Assembly (NCBI GenBank): GCA_036770365.1
Contig: DAIPJH010000004.1
Span: forward strand, 99,883-163,882
DNA length: 64,000 nucleotides
From: DAIPJH01 sp036770365
GTDB lineage: Bacteria > Pseudomonadota > Alphaproteobacteria > Rickettsiales > UBA998
Reading direction: 5' to 3'
Below are positions 15,607 to 23,172 of this stretch, piece by piece. The notes beneath the pieces were generated by a model. The model worked only from the letters and a program-made list of their open reading frames with translations, was not told the origin of the DNA and ran no database searches. The stretch's first letter is position 1; each line of letters opens with the position of its first letter. The translations under genes were made by a program, and so were the position numbers.

Positions 15607-15993
15607 ATGAGAATCTTCGTCAACATATTTATGGTTCTGGCACTCGTTATGACAACGAGCTTTCCCGTTACGTCCCATGCGATGATGATGCCTCATGATT
15701 CTGCTAAAGCAGAACAAGTGAAAGCTTCTGACGAAGGTGATTGCCACAAGCACGCAAAAGCCGAGCAATCTGATAAAACCGCGCAGAACGATAAAGACGC
15801 ATCTGGTGAATGCTGCGATAAGGGAATCTGCAAATGCGTTGGCGGCACTTGCCATAATGGTTTGTCGAAGATTTTCGGCAATGGCAGCAACTCGCTGGCT
15901 TCTCTTTCTTCCGAGAGCAGCGTATTTGCATTCGACAATCAGTTTGTCGAATCCGCGCTTTCCAATCGTCTAAAACGCCCTCCCAAAGCCTAA
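15607..15993 (+). CDS. Small secreted Cys/His-rich protein heading the copper cassette
   Basis: The 128-residue product has a signal peptide (FMVLALVMTTSFPVTSHA), then MMMPHD and a Cys/His cluster (GDCHKH and GECCDKGICKCVGGTCHN). The C-terminus NRLKRPPKA resembles the LKPPSHA tail of the 7940 gene. The frame can be read from a TTG at 15592 but the ATG gives the cleaner signal sequence. A copper-binding or signalling role is inferred from the cysteines and position. Confidence 0.7.
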   Translation: MRIFVNIFMVLALVMTTSFPVTSHAMMMPHDSAKAEQVKASDEGDCHKHAKAEQSDKTAQNDKDASGECCDKGICKCVGGTCHNGLSKIFGNGSNSLASLSSESSVFAFDNQFVESALSNRLKRPPKA

Positions 15994-16010
15994 TCCTGTT
16001 TTTCTGTTGA

Positions 16011-16040
16011 GCGTGAAGCGCCTCGTTTGCGCGGTTCACG
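16011..16040 (+). promoter_or_regulatory. Hairpin upstream of the multicopper oxidase gene
   Basis: GTGAAGCGC (16013-16021) can pair with GCGC-GG-TTCAC (16029-16039) with a two-base bulge. It occupies the same place, between head gene and operon, as the hairpin at 8282-8307. No T tract follows. Confidence 0.35.
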
Positions 16041-16070
16041 GCTATTTTCAATGCAAATCAAGGATTAGTT

Positions 16071-17693
16071 ATGCGAACACATCATCTTGGGATGATGGCG
16101 TTGCTGATGGTAGGGGTTCTCTCCACACCTGCACACGCCAAAACATCTGAATACTCGCTTACGATTGAGCAGCTTCCTGTAAACATTACGGGCAAACCAA
16201 TCAAAAAAATCACCGTGAATGGGAGCATACCAGCCCCCACGCTTCGCTTCACCGAAGGCGACGAAGCGGTGATCCACGTCACCAATAAAATGGATGAGCC
16301 AACCTCTATCCACTGGCACGGACTACTGTTGCCCGACGCAATGGACGGTGTAACAGGGTTTGGAGGCTATAAGGCGATAGAGCCAGGAACGACCTTCACC
16401 TATCGTTTCCCTGTAAGGCAAACGGGAACCTACTGGTATCACTCCCACACCAGCGGTCAGGAACAGGACGGGCTGTATGGCTCGATCATCACCTCACCAA
16501 AAGGCAAAGACCCGATTGCGGCGGATCGTGATTATGTCGTCGTGCTTTCCGATTTCTCGGAGGAGCATTCCAGCGACATCATGGCAAACCTCAAAATGTC
16601 GTCGGATTACTACGCCAATGCGCGGCTTACGGTGGGAGATTTTTTTAAGGATGTGGGGGAGCGTGGCTGGGGAAAGGCGTGGAAAGATGCCAAAGACTGG
16701 GGCGATATGCGGATGATGCGTACCGACCTTGCTGATGTCACGGGCTACACTTTCCTCGTGAACGGCAAATCCCCTGAGCAGAACTGGACGGGGTTATTTA
16801 AGCCAGGTGAGCGCGTGCGCCTTCGCTTCATTAACGCCTCCGCCATGTCATTTTTTGATGTGCGTATCCCTGGGCTAAAAATGAGTGTGGTGCAAGCCGA
16901 TGGTCAGGGCATAGAGCCTGTTACAGTGGACGAATTCCGCTTCGCGCCTGCGGAAACCTACGATGTGATTGTTACACCGAACGCGGATAAGCCCTACACC
17001 ATCGCCGCCGAACCGATTGACCGTACGGGCTTTGCAATTGGCACGCTGGCAACCGCCGAAGGCATGAAAGGTGAAATCCCGCCAGCACGTCCCCGCGCAT
17101 TGCTCTCTATGGCCGATATGAACATGGAGATGATGATGAAGGACGATCCCGATATGGAGATGACCCCCGCCGATATGATTAGCGGCTGGGCGAAAACGGG
17201 AACGCCAGAAGGTCAGAAAGCACTTTCCTACGCTGACCTGCGCTATGTAGGTGTGCAGAAAGACCAGCGGCAACCACAACGTACCATTGATGTGCGTTTG
17301 GGTGGCAACATGGAGCGTTACATCTGGACGATTAACGAGAAGAAATTCTCGGAGGCCGAACCCATCCGCCTGAAATATGGCGAACGTGTGCGGCTGAACT
17401 TCACCAACGAAACGATGATGGCGCACCCGATGCACCTGCATGGCATGTTCGTGCAGTTGGAGAACGGCCAGCCAGCGGCGAAGCTACCAAATAAGCATAC
17501 GGTGATCGTGCCACCTGGTGGTTCTTATTCCGTGCTGGTGACGGCGGATGAAATCGGCGAATGGGCGTTCCACTGCCATCTGCTCTACCACATGGCCAGC
17601 GGCATGATGCGTCAGGTCGTTGTGGCCAAACTCGATGCGGCGGATATGCCTGCTACAGAAACCAAAACCAGCGGAGGCCACCATGCACACTAA
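16071..17693 (+). CDS. copA: CopA/PcoA-family periplasmic multicopper oxidase
   Basis: The 540-residue precursor has a signal peptide ending PAHAK. All four copper-binding blocks are visible: HWHG (H81, H83), WYHSH (H124, H126), HPMHLHG (~443-449) and HCHLLYHMASGM (501-512), which supplies the type 1 Cys502, His507 and Met512. A Met-rich stretch (MADMNMEMMMKDD and DMEMTPADM) suits Cu(I) binding. CopA oxidises Cu(I) to the less toxic Cu(II) in the periplasm. It overlaps copB by 11 bases. This is the oxidase, not the ATPase that shares the CopA name. Confidence 0.95.
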   Translation: MRTHHLGMMALLMVGVLSTPAHAKTSEYSLTIEQLPVNITGKPIKKITVNGSIPAPTLRFTEGDEAVIHVTNKMDEPTSIHWHGLLLPDAMDGVTGFGGYKAIEPGTTFTYRFPVRQTGTYWYHSHTSGQEQDGLYGSIITSPKGKDPIAADRDYVVVLSDFSEEHSSDIMANLKMSSDYYANARLTVGDFFKDVGERGWGKAWKDAKDWGDMRMMRTDLADVTGYTFLVNGKSPEQNWTGLFKPGERVRLRFINASAMSFFDVRIPGLKMSVVQADGQGIEPVTVDEFRFAPAETYDVIVTPNADKPYTIAAEPIDRTGFAIGTLATAEGMKGEIPPARPRALLSMADMNMEMMMKDDPDMEMTPADMISGWAKTGTPEGQKALSYADLRYVGVQKDQRQPQRTIDVRLGGNMERYIWTINEKKFSEAEPIRLKYGERVRLNFTNETMMAHPMHLHGMFVQLENGQPAAKLPNKHTVIVPPGGSYSVLVTADEIGEWAFHCHLLYHMASGMMRQVVVAKLDAADMPATETKTSGGHHAH

Positions 17694-18417
17694 GCACTTA
17701 CTTATGGCATTGTGTCTCACTACCGCACTTGCACAGCCTGCGCTTGCAGCGGATCATTCTGCTCACGCAGATATGGCAGCGGAGCATGGGGGCGGTATTT
17801 TCCACATGTTTCGTTTGGAAACCGATGTGGGTAGCAACACCGATGGAACGTCATTGCAGGGCTGGGATTTCGATGGCTGGGTTGGCACGGATGAAAATAA
17901 ACTCTGGCTTAAATCAGAGGGTGAACGTGCGGGTAGCAAGCTGGAGAGTGCCGAGTTTTGGGCACTCTATAGCCGCAATATCTCGACATTCTGGGATGCA
18001 CAGGCAGGTATTCGCTACGATACCAAGCCTGAATCCACTGCATACCTGACGCTTGGGATTAACGGGCTTGCGCCATACTGGTTTGAAACCGAGGCACATC
18101 TATTCGTCAGTGAACATGGCGATGTCACAGCGCGGCTGCGGCAGGAAAATGACCTCCTGCTGACGCAACAGCTGATCTTGCAACCTTATATTGAAGTCAA
18201 TCTCTCCGCACAGGATGTCCACGAACAGGACATTGGCGCAGGAGTGACGGACGGCAAGATAGGTTTGCAAACGCGCTACGAATTCACCCGAAAGTTCGCA
18301 CCTTATGTGGATGTCCACTATGGCCGGAAATTCGGTGAAACCTCATCCATAGCTAAAGATCATGGCGAGGATAATGACGAATTGGTCGGAGCTATTGGTC
18401 TGCGACTAATGTTTTAA
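17683..18417 (+). CDS. copB: Copper resistance protein CopB (outer membrane)
   Basis: The 244-residue precursor starts at ATG 17683 with a GGAGG site inside the end of copA. The signal peptide ends PALAAD, followed by a His/Met segment (HSAHADMAAEHGGG). The rest alternates as a beta barrel with the family-typical motifs DVGSNTDGTSLQGWDFDGWV, YSRNISTFWDAQAGIRYD and, near the end, PYVDVHYGRKFGET. CopB proteins sit in the outer membrane and bind or sequester copper with CopA. Confidence 0.92.
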   Translation: MHTKHLLMALCLTTALAQPALAADHSAHADMAAEHGGGIFHMFRLETDVGSNTDGTSLQGWDFDGWVGTDENKLWLKSEGERAGSKLESAEFWALYSRNISTFWDAQAGIRYDTKPESTAYLTLGINGLAPYWFETEAHLFVSEHGDVTARLRQENDLLLTQQLILQPYIEVNLSAQDVHEQDIGAGVTDGKIGLQTRYEFTRKFAPYVDVHYGRKFGETSSIAKDHGEDNDELVGAIGLRLMF

Positions 18418-18441
18418 CAACCAACACATAAGGAAATACCC

Positions 18442-19107
18442 ATGAAAAAACTATTACTGACTACCGCATTGATGCTGGCAACTACACCTGCATTTGCGGC
18501 TGAATTTACCATCAAGGAAGTCACGGATTATGATGCGAAGAAGCAAAACTTCTTCTCGCCTGATAAGCTGACGATTCAGCCTGGTGATACGGTGACGTTT
18601 GAAAACGTACAGGATGAAGCGCATCAAGTGATGTTTGTGAGCGTTCCCAAAGGCGTGGATGAAATGATTATGTCACCCATGCAAGAAAAGAAAGGTGACA
18701 AGTTTACCTACACCTTCACCGTGCCTGGAACCTACAAGTATCATTGCCACCCGCATGAAGCACTCGGCATGGACGGTGTGTTAATCGTGGGGCAACCCTC
18801 AAAAGCTGGTGAAACCAAAAACATGGATCATCACAAGCTCACGAAAAAATTGGAAAGCGGCGAAGCAGCTCCAGCAAGTGGCGGCGTTGTAGCTACGGGC
18901 AAAGTCGTGAGCGCGGATGCGGCAAAACAAACCATCAAAATCAAGCATGACCCGATTAAATCTTTGGGTTGGCCTGTGATGACGATGACGTTCACTGCTG
19001 ATAATGGCGTTGATCTATCCAACTACAAGGAAGGCGATGCCGTATCCTTCACCTTGAAACCAGCTGGCAAGGAAGATTACACGATTTCGACTATCAAAAA
19101 GAACTAA
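18442..19107 (+). CDS. Cupredoxin-CusF fusion protein
   Basis: The 221-residue precursor has a signal peptide ending PAFAAE. Residues ~20-118 are a cupredoxin: DEAHQVMF supplies a His, and YKYHCHPHEALGMDG the Cys, His and Met ligands of a type 1 site. After a linker, residues ~150-221 are a CusF domain with the Cu(I)-binding pattern IKHDPIKSLGWPVMTMTF (His, Trp and two Met). Both halves bind copper, so the protein probably shuttles copper in the periplasm between the oxidase and export. Fusion of the two modules is notable. Confidence 0.9.
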   Translation: MKKLLLTTALMLATTPAFAAEFTIKEVTDYDAKKQNFFSPDKLTIQPGDTVTFENVQDEAHQVMFVSVPKGVDEMIMSPMQEKKGDKFTYTFTVPGTYKYHCHPHEALGMDGVLIVGQPSKAGETKNMDHHKLTKKLESGEAAPASGGVVATGKVVSADAAKQTIKIKHDPIKSLGWPVMTMTFTADNGVDLSNYKEGDAVSFTLKPAGKEDYTISTIKKN

Positions 19108-19133
19108 CCACCCACCAACCAAAGGAGACTGTT

Positions 19134-19523
19134 ATGTTTAAGAAATTATTGCCTATTGTTATGCTCGTTTTTGTCGCTGCTTGCTCTAACACGCAAGGCG
19201 GCTCAATGTCTGGCATGGATATGAAAATGCCATGTTGTGAGAAATGCGAGTGCTGTAAGGACGGAAAATGTGCCGATTGCTGCAAAGATGGTGAGTGCAA
19301 ATGCTGCAAGGACGGCATGTGCAAAATGTGCATGGGTAAAATGGAAGGCATGTCTTCCATGAAAGAAGGAATGCAATGCCCAATGATGAAAAAGGGTGCA
19401 AAAGATGGCAAGCCATGCGGTTGCTGCGGGGGTATGATGAAAGACGGAATGAATATGAAGTCCTCTCCCGCACCTAAAACCGCGAGTGATGCCGATCACA
19501 AAGCCCATCATCCACAACAGTAA
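19134..19523 (+). CDS. Cys/Met-rich metallothionein-like lipoprotein
   Basis: The 129-residue protein has a lipobox (VFVAAC) and then repeated CCKDG(E/K/M)C units: CCEKCECCKDGKC, CCKDGECKCCKDGMC, and later CGCCGGMM, with many Met. About 18 Cys occur in under 90 residues. It should be membrane-anchored on the periplasmic side and bind several Cu(I) ions. The CCxxC pattern is metallothionein-like, but no named family is certain. It sits between the cupredoxin and the ATPase genes, with an AAGGAGAC site. Confidence 0.8.
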   Translation: MFKKLLPIVMLVFVAACSNTQGGSMSGMDMKMPCCEKCECCKDGKCADCCKDGECKCCKDGMCKMCMGKMEGMSSMKEGMQCPMMKKGAKDGKPCGCCGGMMKDGMNMKSSPAPKTASDADHKAHHPQQ

Positions 19524-19536
19524 AAGGAGCAAGTAG

Positions 19537-19785
19537 ATGACACAGCAACATGATCATTCCCAATGCGGGCATAAAAGCCTGAATTGGTTTTACTCCCATA
19601 AAGCCGCGTCCTTTGCTCTTATACTGGTAGCGGTGCTACTAGTTATAGAGCACTGGCAACACCTAATTTATGCGCTTCCTTATCTACTTTTGCTATCATG
19701 CCCATTGATGCACCTATTTATGCATCATGGTCATGGTGGACATGGTACACATGACAATAAAGAAACAAAGGCAGATAAAGAATGA
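19537..19785 (+). CDS. DUF2933-like small membrane protein
   Basis: An 82-residue protein with a His-rich N-terminus (HDHSQCGH), two hydrophobic segments (SFALILVAVLLVIEHW and LIYALPYLLLLSCPLMHLFM) and a His/Gly tail (HHGHGGHGTH). This is the DUF2933 pattern, commonly beside copper and silver resistance genes. Its function is unknown; a metal-handling membrane accessory is likely. It overlaps the ATPase start by four bases (ATGA). Confidence 0.8.
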   Translation: MTQQHDHSQCGHKSLNWFYSHKAASFALILVAVLLVIEHWQHLIYALPYLLLLSCPLMHLFMHHGHGGHGTHDNKETKADKE

Positions 19786-21974
19786 AACACGAAGGTCACT
19801 GCTGTCATCACGAACACCATGCCAGCCCTGCAGCTGCTTCACCCGAAGCGGCACAGGGCGAAGGTGTGATATACACTTGCCCTATGCACCCGCAGATCAG
19901 GCAACCCAAGCCTGGTAATTGCCCGATCTGCGGAATGGCATTGGAACCAGAAAAAGTTTCGCTGGAAGCTGCGCCTAATCACGAACTGATAGACATGACG
20001 CGCAGGTTTTGGGTATCTGCACTCTTGTCTGCTCCACTGGCTTTATTCGTCATGGGCGCACATCTGATTCCTAATATTCCGCATGAATGGATGGATTCGT
20101 CGCTTTCGCATTGGATTCAGATGATGGTTGCTACTCCCGTAGTGCTGTGGGGCGGCTGGCCGTTTTTCGTGCGGGCGGTGGATTCCGTCAAGCACCGCAG
20201 CCTGAATATGTTTACGCTTATTGCGCTGGGTGTGGGCGTGGCCTATCTTTACAGCCTCATTCTCACGCTGTTTCCCGATGCGGTCGCGGGGTTTTCTGGC
20301 GGCATGATGCTGGATGTGTATTTCGAGGCAGCAGCAGTCATTACCGCGCTGGTTTTGCTGGGACAGGTACTTGAACTTAAAGCCCGTGAGCAATCCAGTA
20401 ATGCGATGAGGGGATTGCTTGACCTTGCTCCGAAGATGGCGCGAATCGTCCGTGCTGATGGCAAAGAAGAAGATGTGCCATTATCTGAAGTGCATAAAGG
20501 TGATGTGCTGCGTGTTCGCCCTGGCGAGAAAATACCAGTGGATGGGATTGTTATCGAAGGCCATAGCAGTGTCGATCAATCCATGCTTACGGGCGAATCC
20601 GTCCCTGTCGAAAAAAGCGCAGGCGATAAGGTGACAGGCGCAACGCTCAATGGCACGGGAGGCTTTACTATGCGTGCCGAGCGCGTGGGTAATGAAACCA
20701 TGCTGGCGCAGATCGTTGATATGGTGGCGAAAGCCCAGCGCACCCGCGCACCTATCCAGCGTATGGCGGATCAGGTTTCTGGCTATTTCGTGCCGATTGT
20801 TGTGCTGGTGGCAATTCTTACTGCCGCTGCATGGTTACTATGGGGGCCAGAACCGAAGCTCGCTTATGCCATCGTCAATGCTGTGGCAGTGCTGATTATC
20901 GCTTGCCCATGCGCGCTCGGCCTTGCTACGCCCATGTCGATCATTGCTGGAACAGGACGCGGTGCAATGGCAGGCGTGTTGATTAAAAACGCCGAGTCGT
21001 TAGAAATCATGGAAAAGGTCGATACGCTCATTATCGACAAAACCGGCACATTGACCGAAGGCAAGCCAAAGCTCATGGAAGTGGTTGTCGCTTCTGGCTT
21101 TGAACAAAACGAAACATTGCGTTTAGTCGCAAGCCTTGAGCAAAGCAGCGAACACCCGCTTGCATCCGCCATTGTTAAAGGCGCACAGGAAAAAGGCATT
21201 GTGCTCTCACCTGTACAGAATTTTTCTTCTACCACGGGCAAAGGCGTGCAAGGCATGGTGGATGGCCTCACTGTTGCGCTGGGCAATGCGGCCATGCTCA
21301 CCTCGCTTGGCATGAATACTGATTCACTCGTGCAAGCTGCCGATCAACTCCGAGCCAAAGGTCAAACCGCTATGTTCGCGGCCATTGATGGCAAGCCAGC
21401 GGCGATCATCAGTGTTGCCGACCCGATTAAGGCAACCACGCCAGAAGCCTTGAAACAGTTAAAAGCTGAAGGACTGCATATCGTCATGCTTACTGGCGAT
21501 AGCAAAGCCACCGCCAAGGCAATAGCGGAACAGTTGGGTATTGAGGATTATGAAGCCGAAGTGCTACCAGAACGCAAAAGCGAACTGGTGCGGCAATTGC
21601 AGAAAAAAGGCCGCAAGGTCGCAATGGCAGGTGATGGGGTCAATGACGCACCAGCACTGGCGCAAGCGCATGTGGGAATTGCAATGGGAACTGGCACGGA
21701 TGTGGCGATGGAAAGCGCAGGCGTGACACTGGTAAAAGGTGATTTAATTGGCATCGTCCGCGCCCGTCGCTTGAGCCATGCCACCATGAGCAATATCAGG
21801 CAGAACCTATTCTTCGCGTTCGTCTATAATGCGTTGGGCGTGCCTGTTGCCGCTGGGCTGCTTTATCCGTTCTTCGGATTGCTTCTAAGCCCCGTCATCG
21901 CCAGCGCAGCAATGGCACTTAGTTCGGTATCGGTGATTATGAATTCGCTACGACTGAAAAGAGTTAAACTGTAA
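19782..21974 (+). CDS. Copper-translocating P1B-type ATPase
   Basis: The 730-residue protein lacks the usual ferredoxin-like HMA domains. It has instead a His-rich start and a short heavy-metal-binding domain (YTCPMHPQIRQPKPGNCPIC) at ~30-50. The catalytic core is complete: TGES, the transmembrane CPC in ACPCALGLATP, the phosphorylated Asp in DKTGTLTEG, SEHPLA, and GDGVNDAPAL. CPC ATPases of this subgroup export Cu(I) from the cytoplasm. It is the last gene of the copper cassette and overlaps, tail to tail, the phage lysozyme gene by 11 bases with no terminator between. Confidence 0.94.
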   Translation: MKHEGHCCHHEHHASPAAASPEAAQGEGVIYTCPMHPQIRQPKPGNCPICGMALEPEKVSLEAAPNHELIDMTRRFWVSALLSAPLALFVMGAHLIPNIPHEWMDSSLSHWIQMMVATPVVLWGGWPFFVRAVDSVKHRSLNMFTLIALGVGVAYLYSLILTLFPDAVAGFSGGMMLDVYFEAAAVITALVLLGQVLELKAREQSSNAMRGLLDLAPKMARIVRADGKEEDVPLSEVHKGDVLRVRPGEKIPVDGIVIEGHSSVDQSMLTGESVPVEKSAGDKVTGATLNGTGGFTMRAERVGNETMLAQIVDMVAKAQRTRAPIQRMADQVSGYFVPIVVLVAILTAAAWLLWGPEPKLAYAIVNAVAVLIIACPCALGLATPMSIIAGTGRGAMAGVLIKNAESLEIMEKVDTLIIDKTGTLTEGKPKLMEVVVASGFEQNETLRLVASLEQSSEHPLASAIVKGAQEKGIVLSPVQNFSSTTGKGVQGMVDGLTVALGNAAMLTSLGMNTDSLVQAADQLRAKGQTAMFAAIDGKPAAIISVADPIKATTPEALKQLKAEGLHIVMLTGDSKATAKAIAEQLGIEDYEAEVLPERKSELVRQLQKKGRKVAMAGDGVNDAPALAQAHVGIAMGTGTDVAMESAGVTLVKGDLIGIVRARRLSHATMSNIRQNLFFAFVYNALGVPVAAGLLYPFFGLLLSPVIASAAMALSSVSVIMNSLRLKRVKL

Positions 21975-22416
21975 TGTTTGCCTTATAAGTGAGTGCCTCC
22001 GAATTCCTGCGCTTCACCAATCCTTTCAGCTTGCGGCCACCAGCCCAGACCCATTTGCCTAACTCGGCAGGCACGTCGGCATGTTCTTCGCGGTTGACCT
22101 TGCGGCGGAGTGTGGAGCGTTGAAGCGCACCTGCGCCGAGGTTGAAGGTGAATGACACCAGCGCATCGAACTGCCCCTGCGTGAGTGGCACGCTAATCAG
22201 GCGTAGCACGGCGCGTTCTGCGACCGCCACATCCTGACGGAGCAGATCGAGGGCTTCGTCCTCGTCCACCCCGTCTAGGAACTGCTCTTTGTTGGCTTCG
22301 GTAATCAGGTGACCATAGCCAATCGTGGGATACCCCGCTGGACACATGTAAATGATCGGCGAAAAGCCCTCAAAGCGGCAGATAAGGTCAAGCCCTTGTC
22401 TGGAAATATGTCTCAT
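21964..22416 (-). CDS. Phage endolysin (T4-type lysozyme)
   Basis: The 150-residue protein belongs to the phage muramidase family: RFEGFSP carries the catalytic Glu, and TIGYGHLI and QFDALVSFTFNLGAGALQRS are the other conserved blocks. It hydrolyses the glycan strand of peptidoglycan at lysis. No signal peptide or anchor is seen, so a holin is needed for release, and one is encoded immediately upstream with a four-base overlap. ATG 22416 was chosen over the longer frame because of this overlap and the family's N-terminus. Confidence 0.92.
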   Translation of the reverse strand: MRHISRQGLDLICRFEGFSPIIYMCPAGYPTIGYGHLITEANKEQFLDGVDEDEALDLLRQDVAVAERAVLRLISVPLTQGQFDALVSFTFNLGAGALQRSTLRRKVNREEHADVPAELGKWVWAGGRKLKGLVKRRNSEALTYKANITV

Positions 22417-22838
22417 TTTCCGCTCCGCAATTTGCTCATGGCACGCTGGCCGAAATAAAAGCTGATGATGCCTGCGAAAATCGCCTGGTCTTCCGCCGTC
22501 CATAGCAACCACGGAAGATCTGCGGAAAACTGCATCACCTTCACCAGCGCATAGAGAATGAAGAAGCTGTAAGCGATGACGGGGCGCACCGTGCCGTTGA
22601 GTGCATCCACCCAGCGAATGCCCGTGTTGTATGTCCGATAAAGGGCTTGGGATTCGGAAATATCGGCGTTCACTTGGATTTCTTCCAGCCGCTGGGAAGC
22701 ACCGAGCTTCTGCTGCTCCATCTGCATCTCTAAGATTTTAAGCTCGTGCTTGCGATCCTGCGCGTCGCGGAGCAGTTTTAAGAAATCAGGAAAGGCTGCC
22801 GACAGGAAGCCGAGTAAAGAACTGAGTAGCGTAATCAT
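22413..22838 (-). CDS. Holin of the GTA 3TM type
   Basis: The 141-residue protein begins with a hydrophobic segment (MITLLSSLLGFLSAAFPDFL), then a charged helix (LRDAQDRKHELKILEMQMEQ), the family-like TGIRWVDALNGTVRPVIAYS, and two more hydrophobic segments. This matches the 3TM holins described from gene transfer agents. It would permeabilise the inner membrane for the endolysin. ATG 22838 follows a GGAGG site. Confidence 0.82.
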   Translation of the reverse strand: MITLLSSLLGFLSAAFPDFLKLLRDAQDRKHELKILEMQMEQQKLGASQRLEEIQVNADISESQALYRTYNTGIRWVDALNGTVRPVIAYSFFILYALVKVMQFSADLPWLLWTAEDQAIFAGIISFYFGQRAMSKLRSGK

Positions 22839-22849
22839 AAGAACCTCCA

Positions 22850-23077
22850 TTATTTCCAAGAAAGATGACCAGCGGCGAAGCTGAGAAAGGCCACTAAGCC
22901 CGTCCACAAACCGCCGACTATCAGGAGGGTGCGAAGGCTCCCTTTGCCCTGATTTGCCAGTGCTGTGAGGGTTTTGACTTCCTCCGCCAGCACATCGACT
23001 GTTTTTGTGAGGGTTTGGATCTGCGCGTTCATCACAGCCAGCTGTGAGCGCACATCAATATCGTCGGGTGGTGACAT
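22850..23077 (-). CDS. Small membrane protein of the lysis module
   Basis: A 75-residue protein with a heptad-like helix (LAVMNAQIQTLTKTVDVLAE) and one C-terminal membrane segment (TLLIVGGLWTGLVAFLSFAA). ATG 23077 follows AAGGAGGAAAC. It lies 11 bases ahead of the holin gene, so it is probably a lysis accessory such as a second holin or antiholin; the sequence alone does not decide. Confidence 0.65.
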   Translation of the reverse strand: MSPPDDIDVRSQLAVMNAQIQTLTKTVDVLAEEVKTLTALANQGKGSLRTLLIVGGLWTGLVAFLSFAAGHLSWK

Positions 23078-23100
23078 GTTTCCTCCTTGGTTTTGGACAT

Positions 23101-23124
23101 AAAAAAACCGCCTCAAAGGGCGGT
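23101..23124 (-). terminator. Terminator after the tail-fibre genes
   Basis: On the minus strand ACCGCC and GGCGGT form a six-base stem with a six-base loop, followed by seven T. It lies between the fibre gene and the lysis genes and would separate tail and lysis transcripts, at least partly. Confidence 0.75.
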
Positions 23125-23172
23125 GTCTCGTTTTGGGATTTGGGGGTGTTTTGAGGGTATTTTTGGCGGTTT

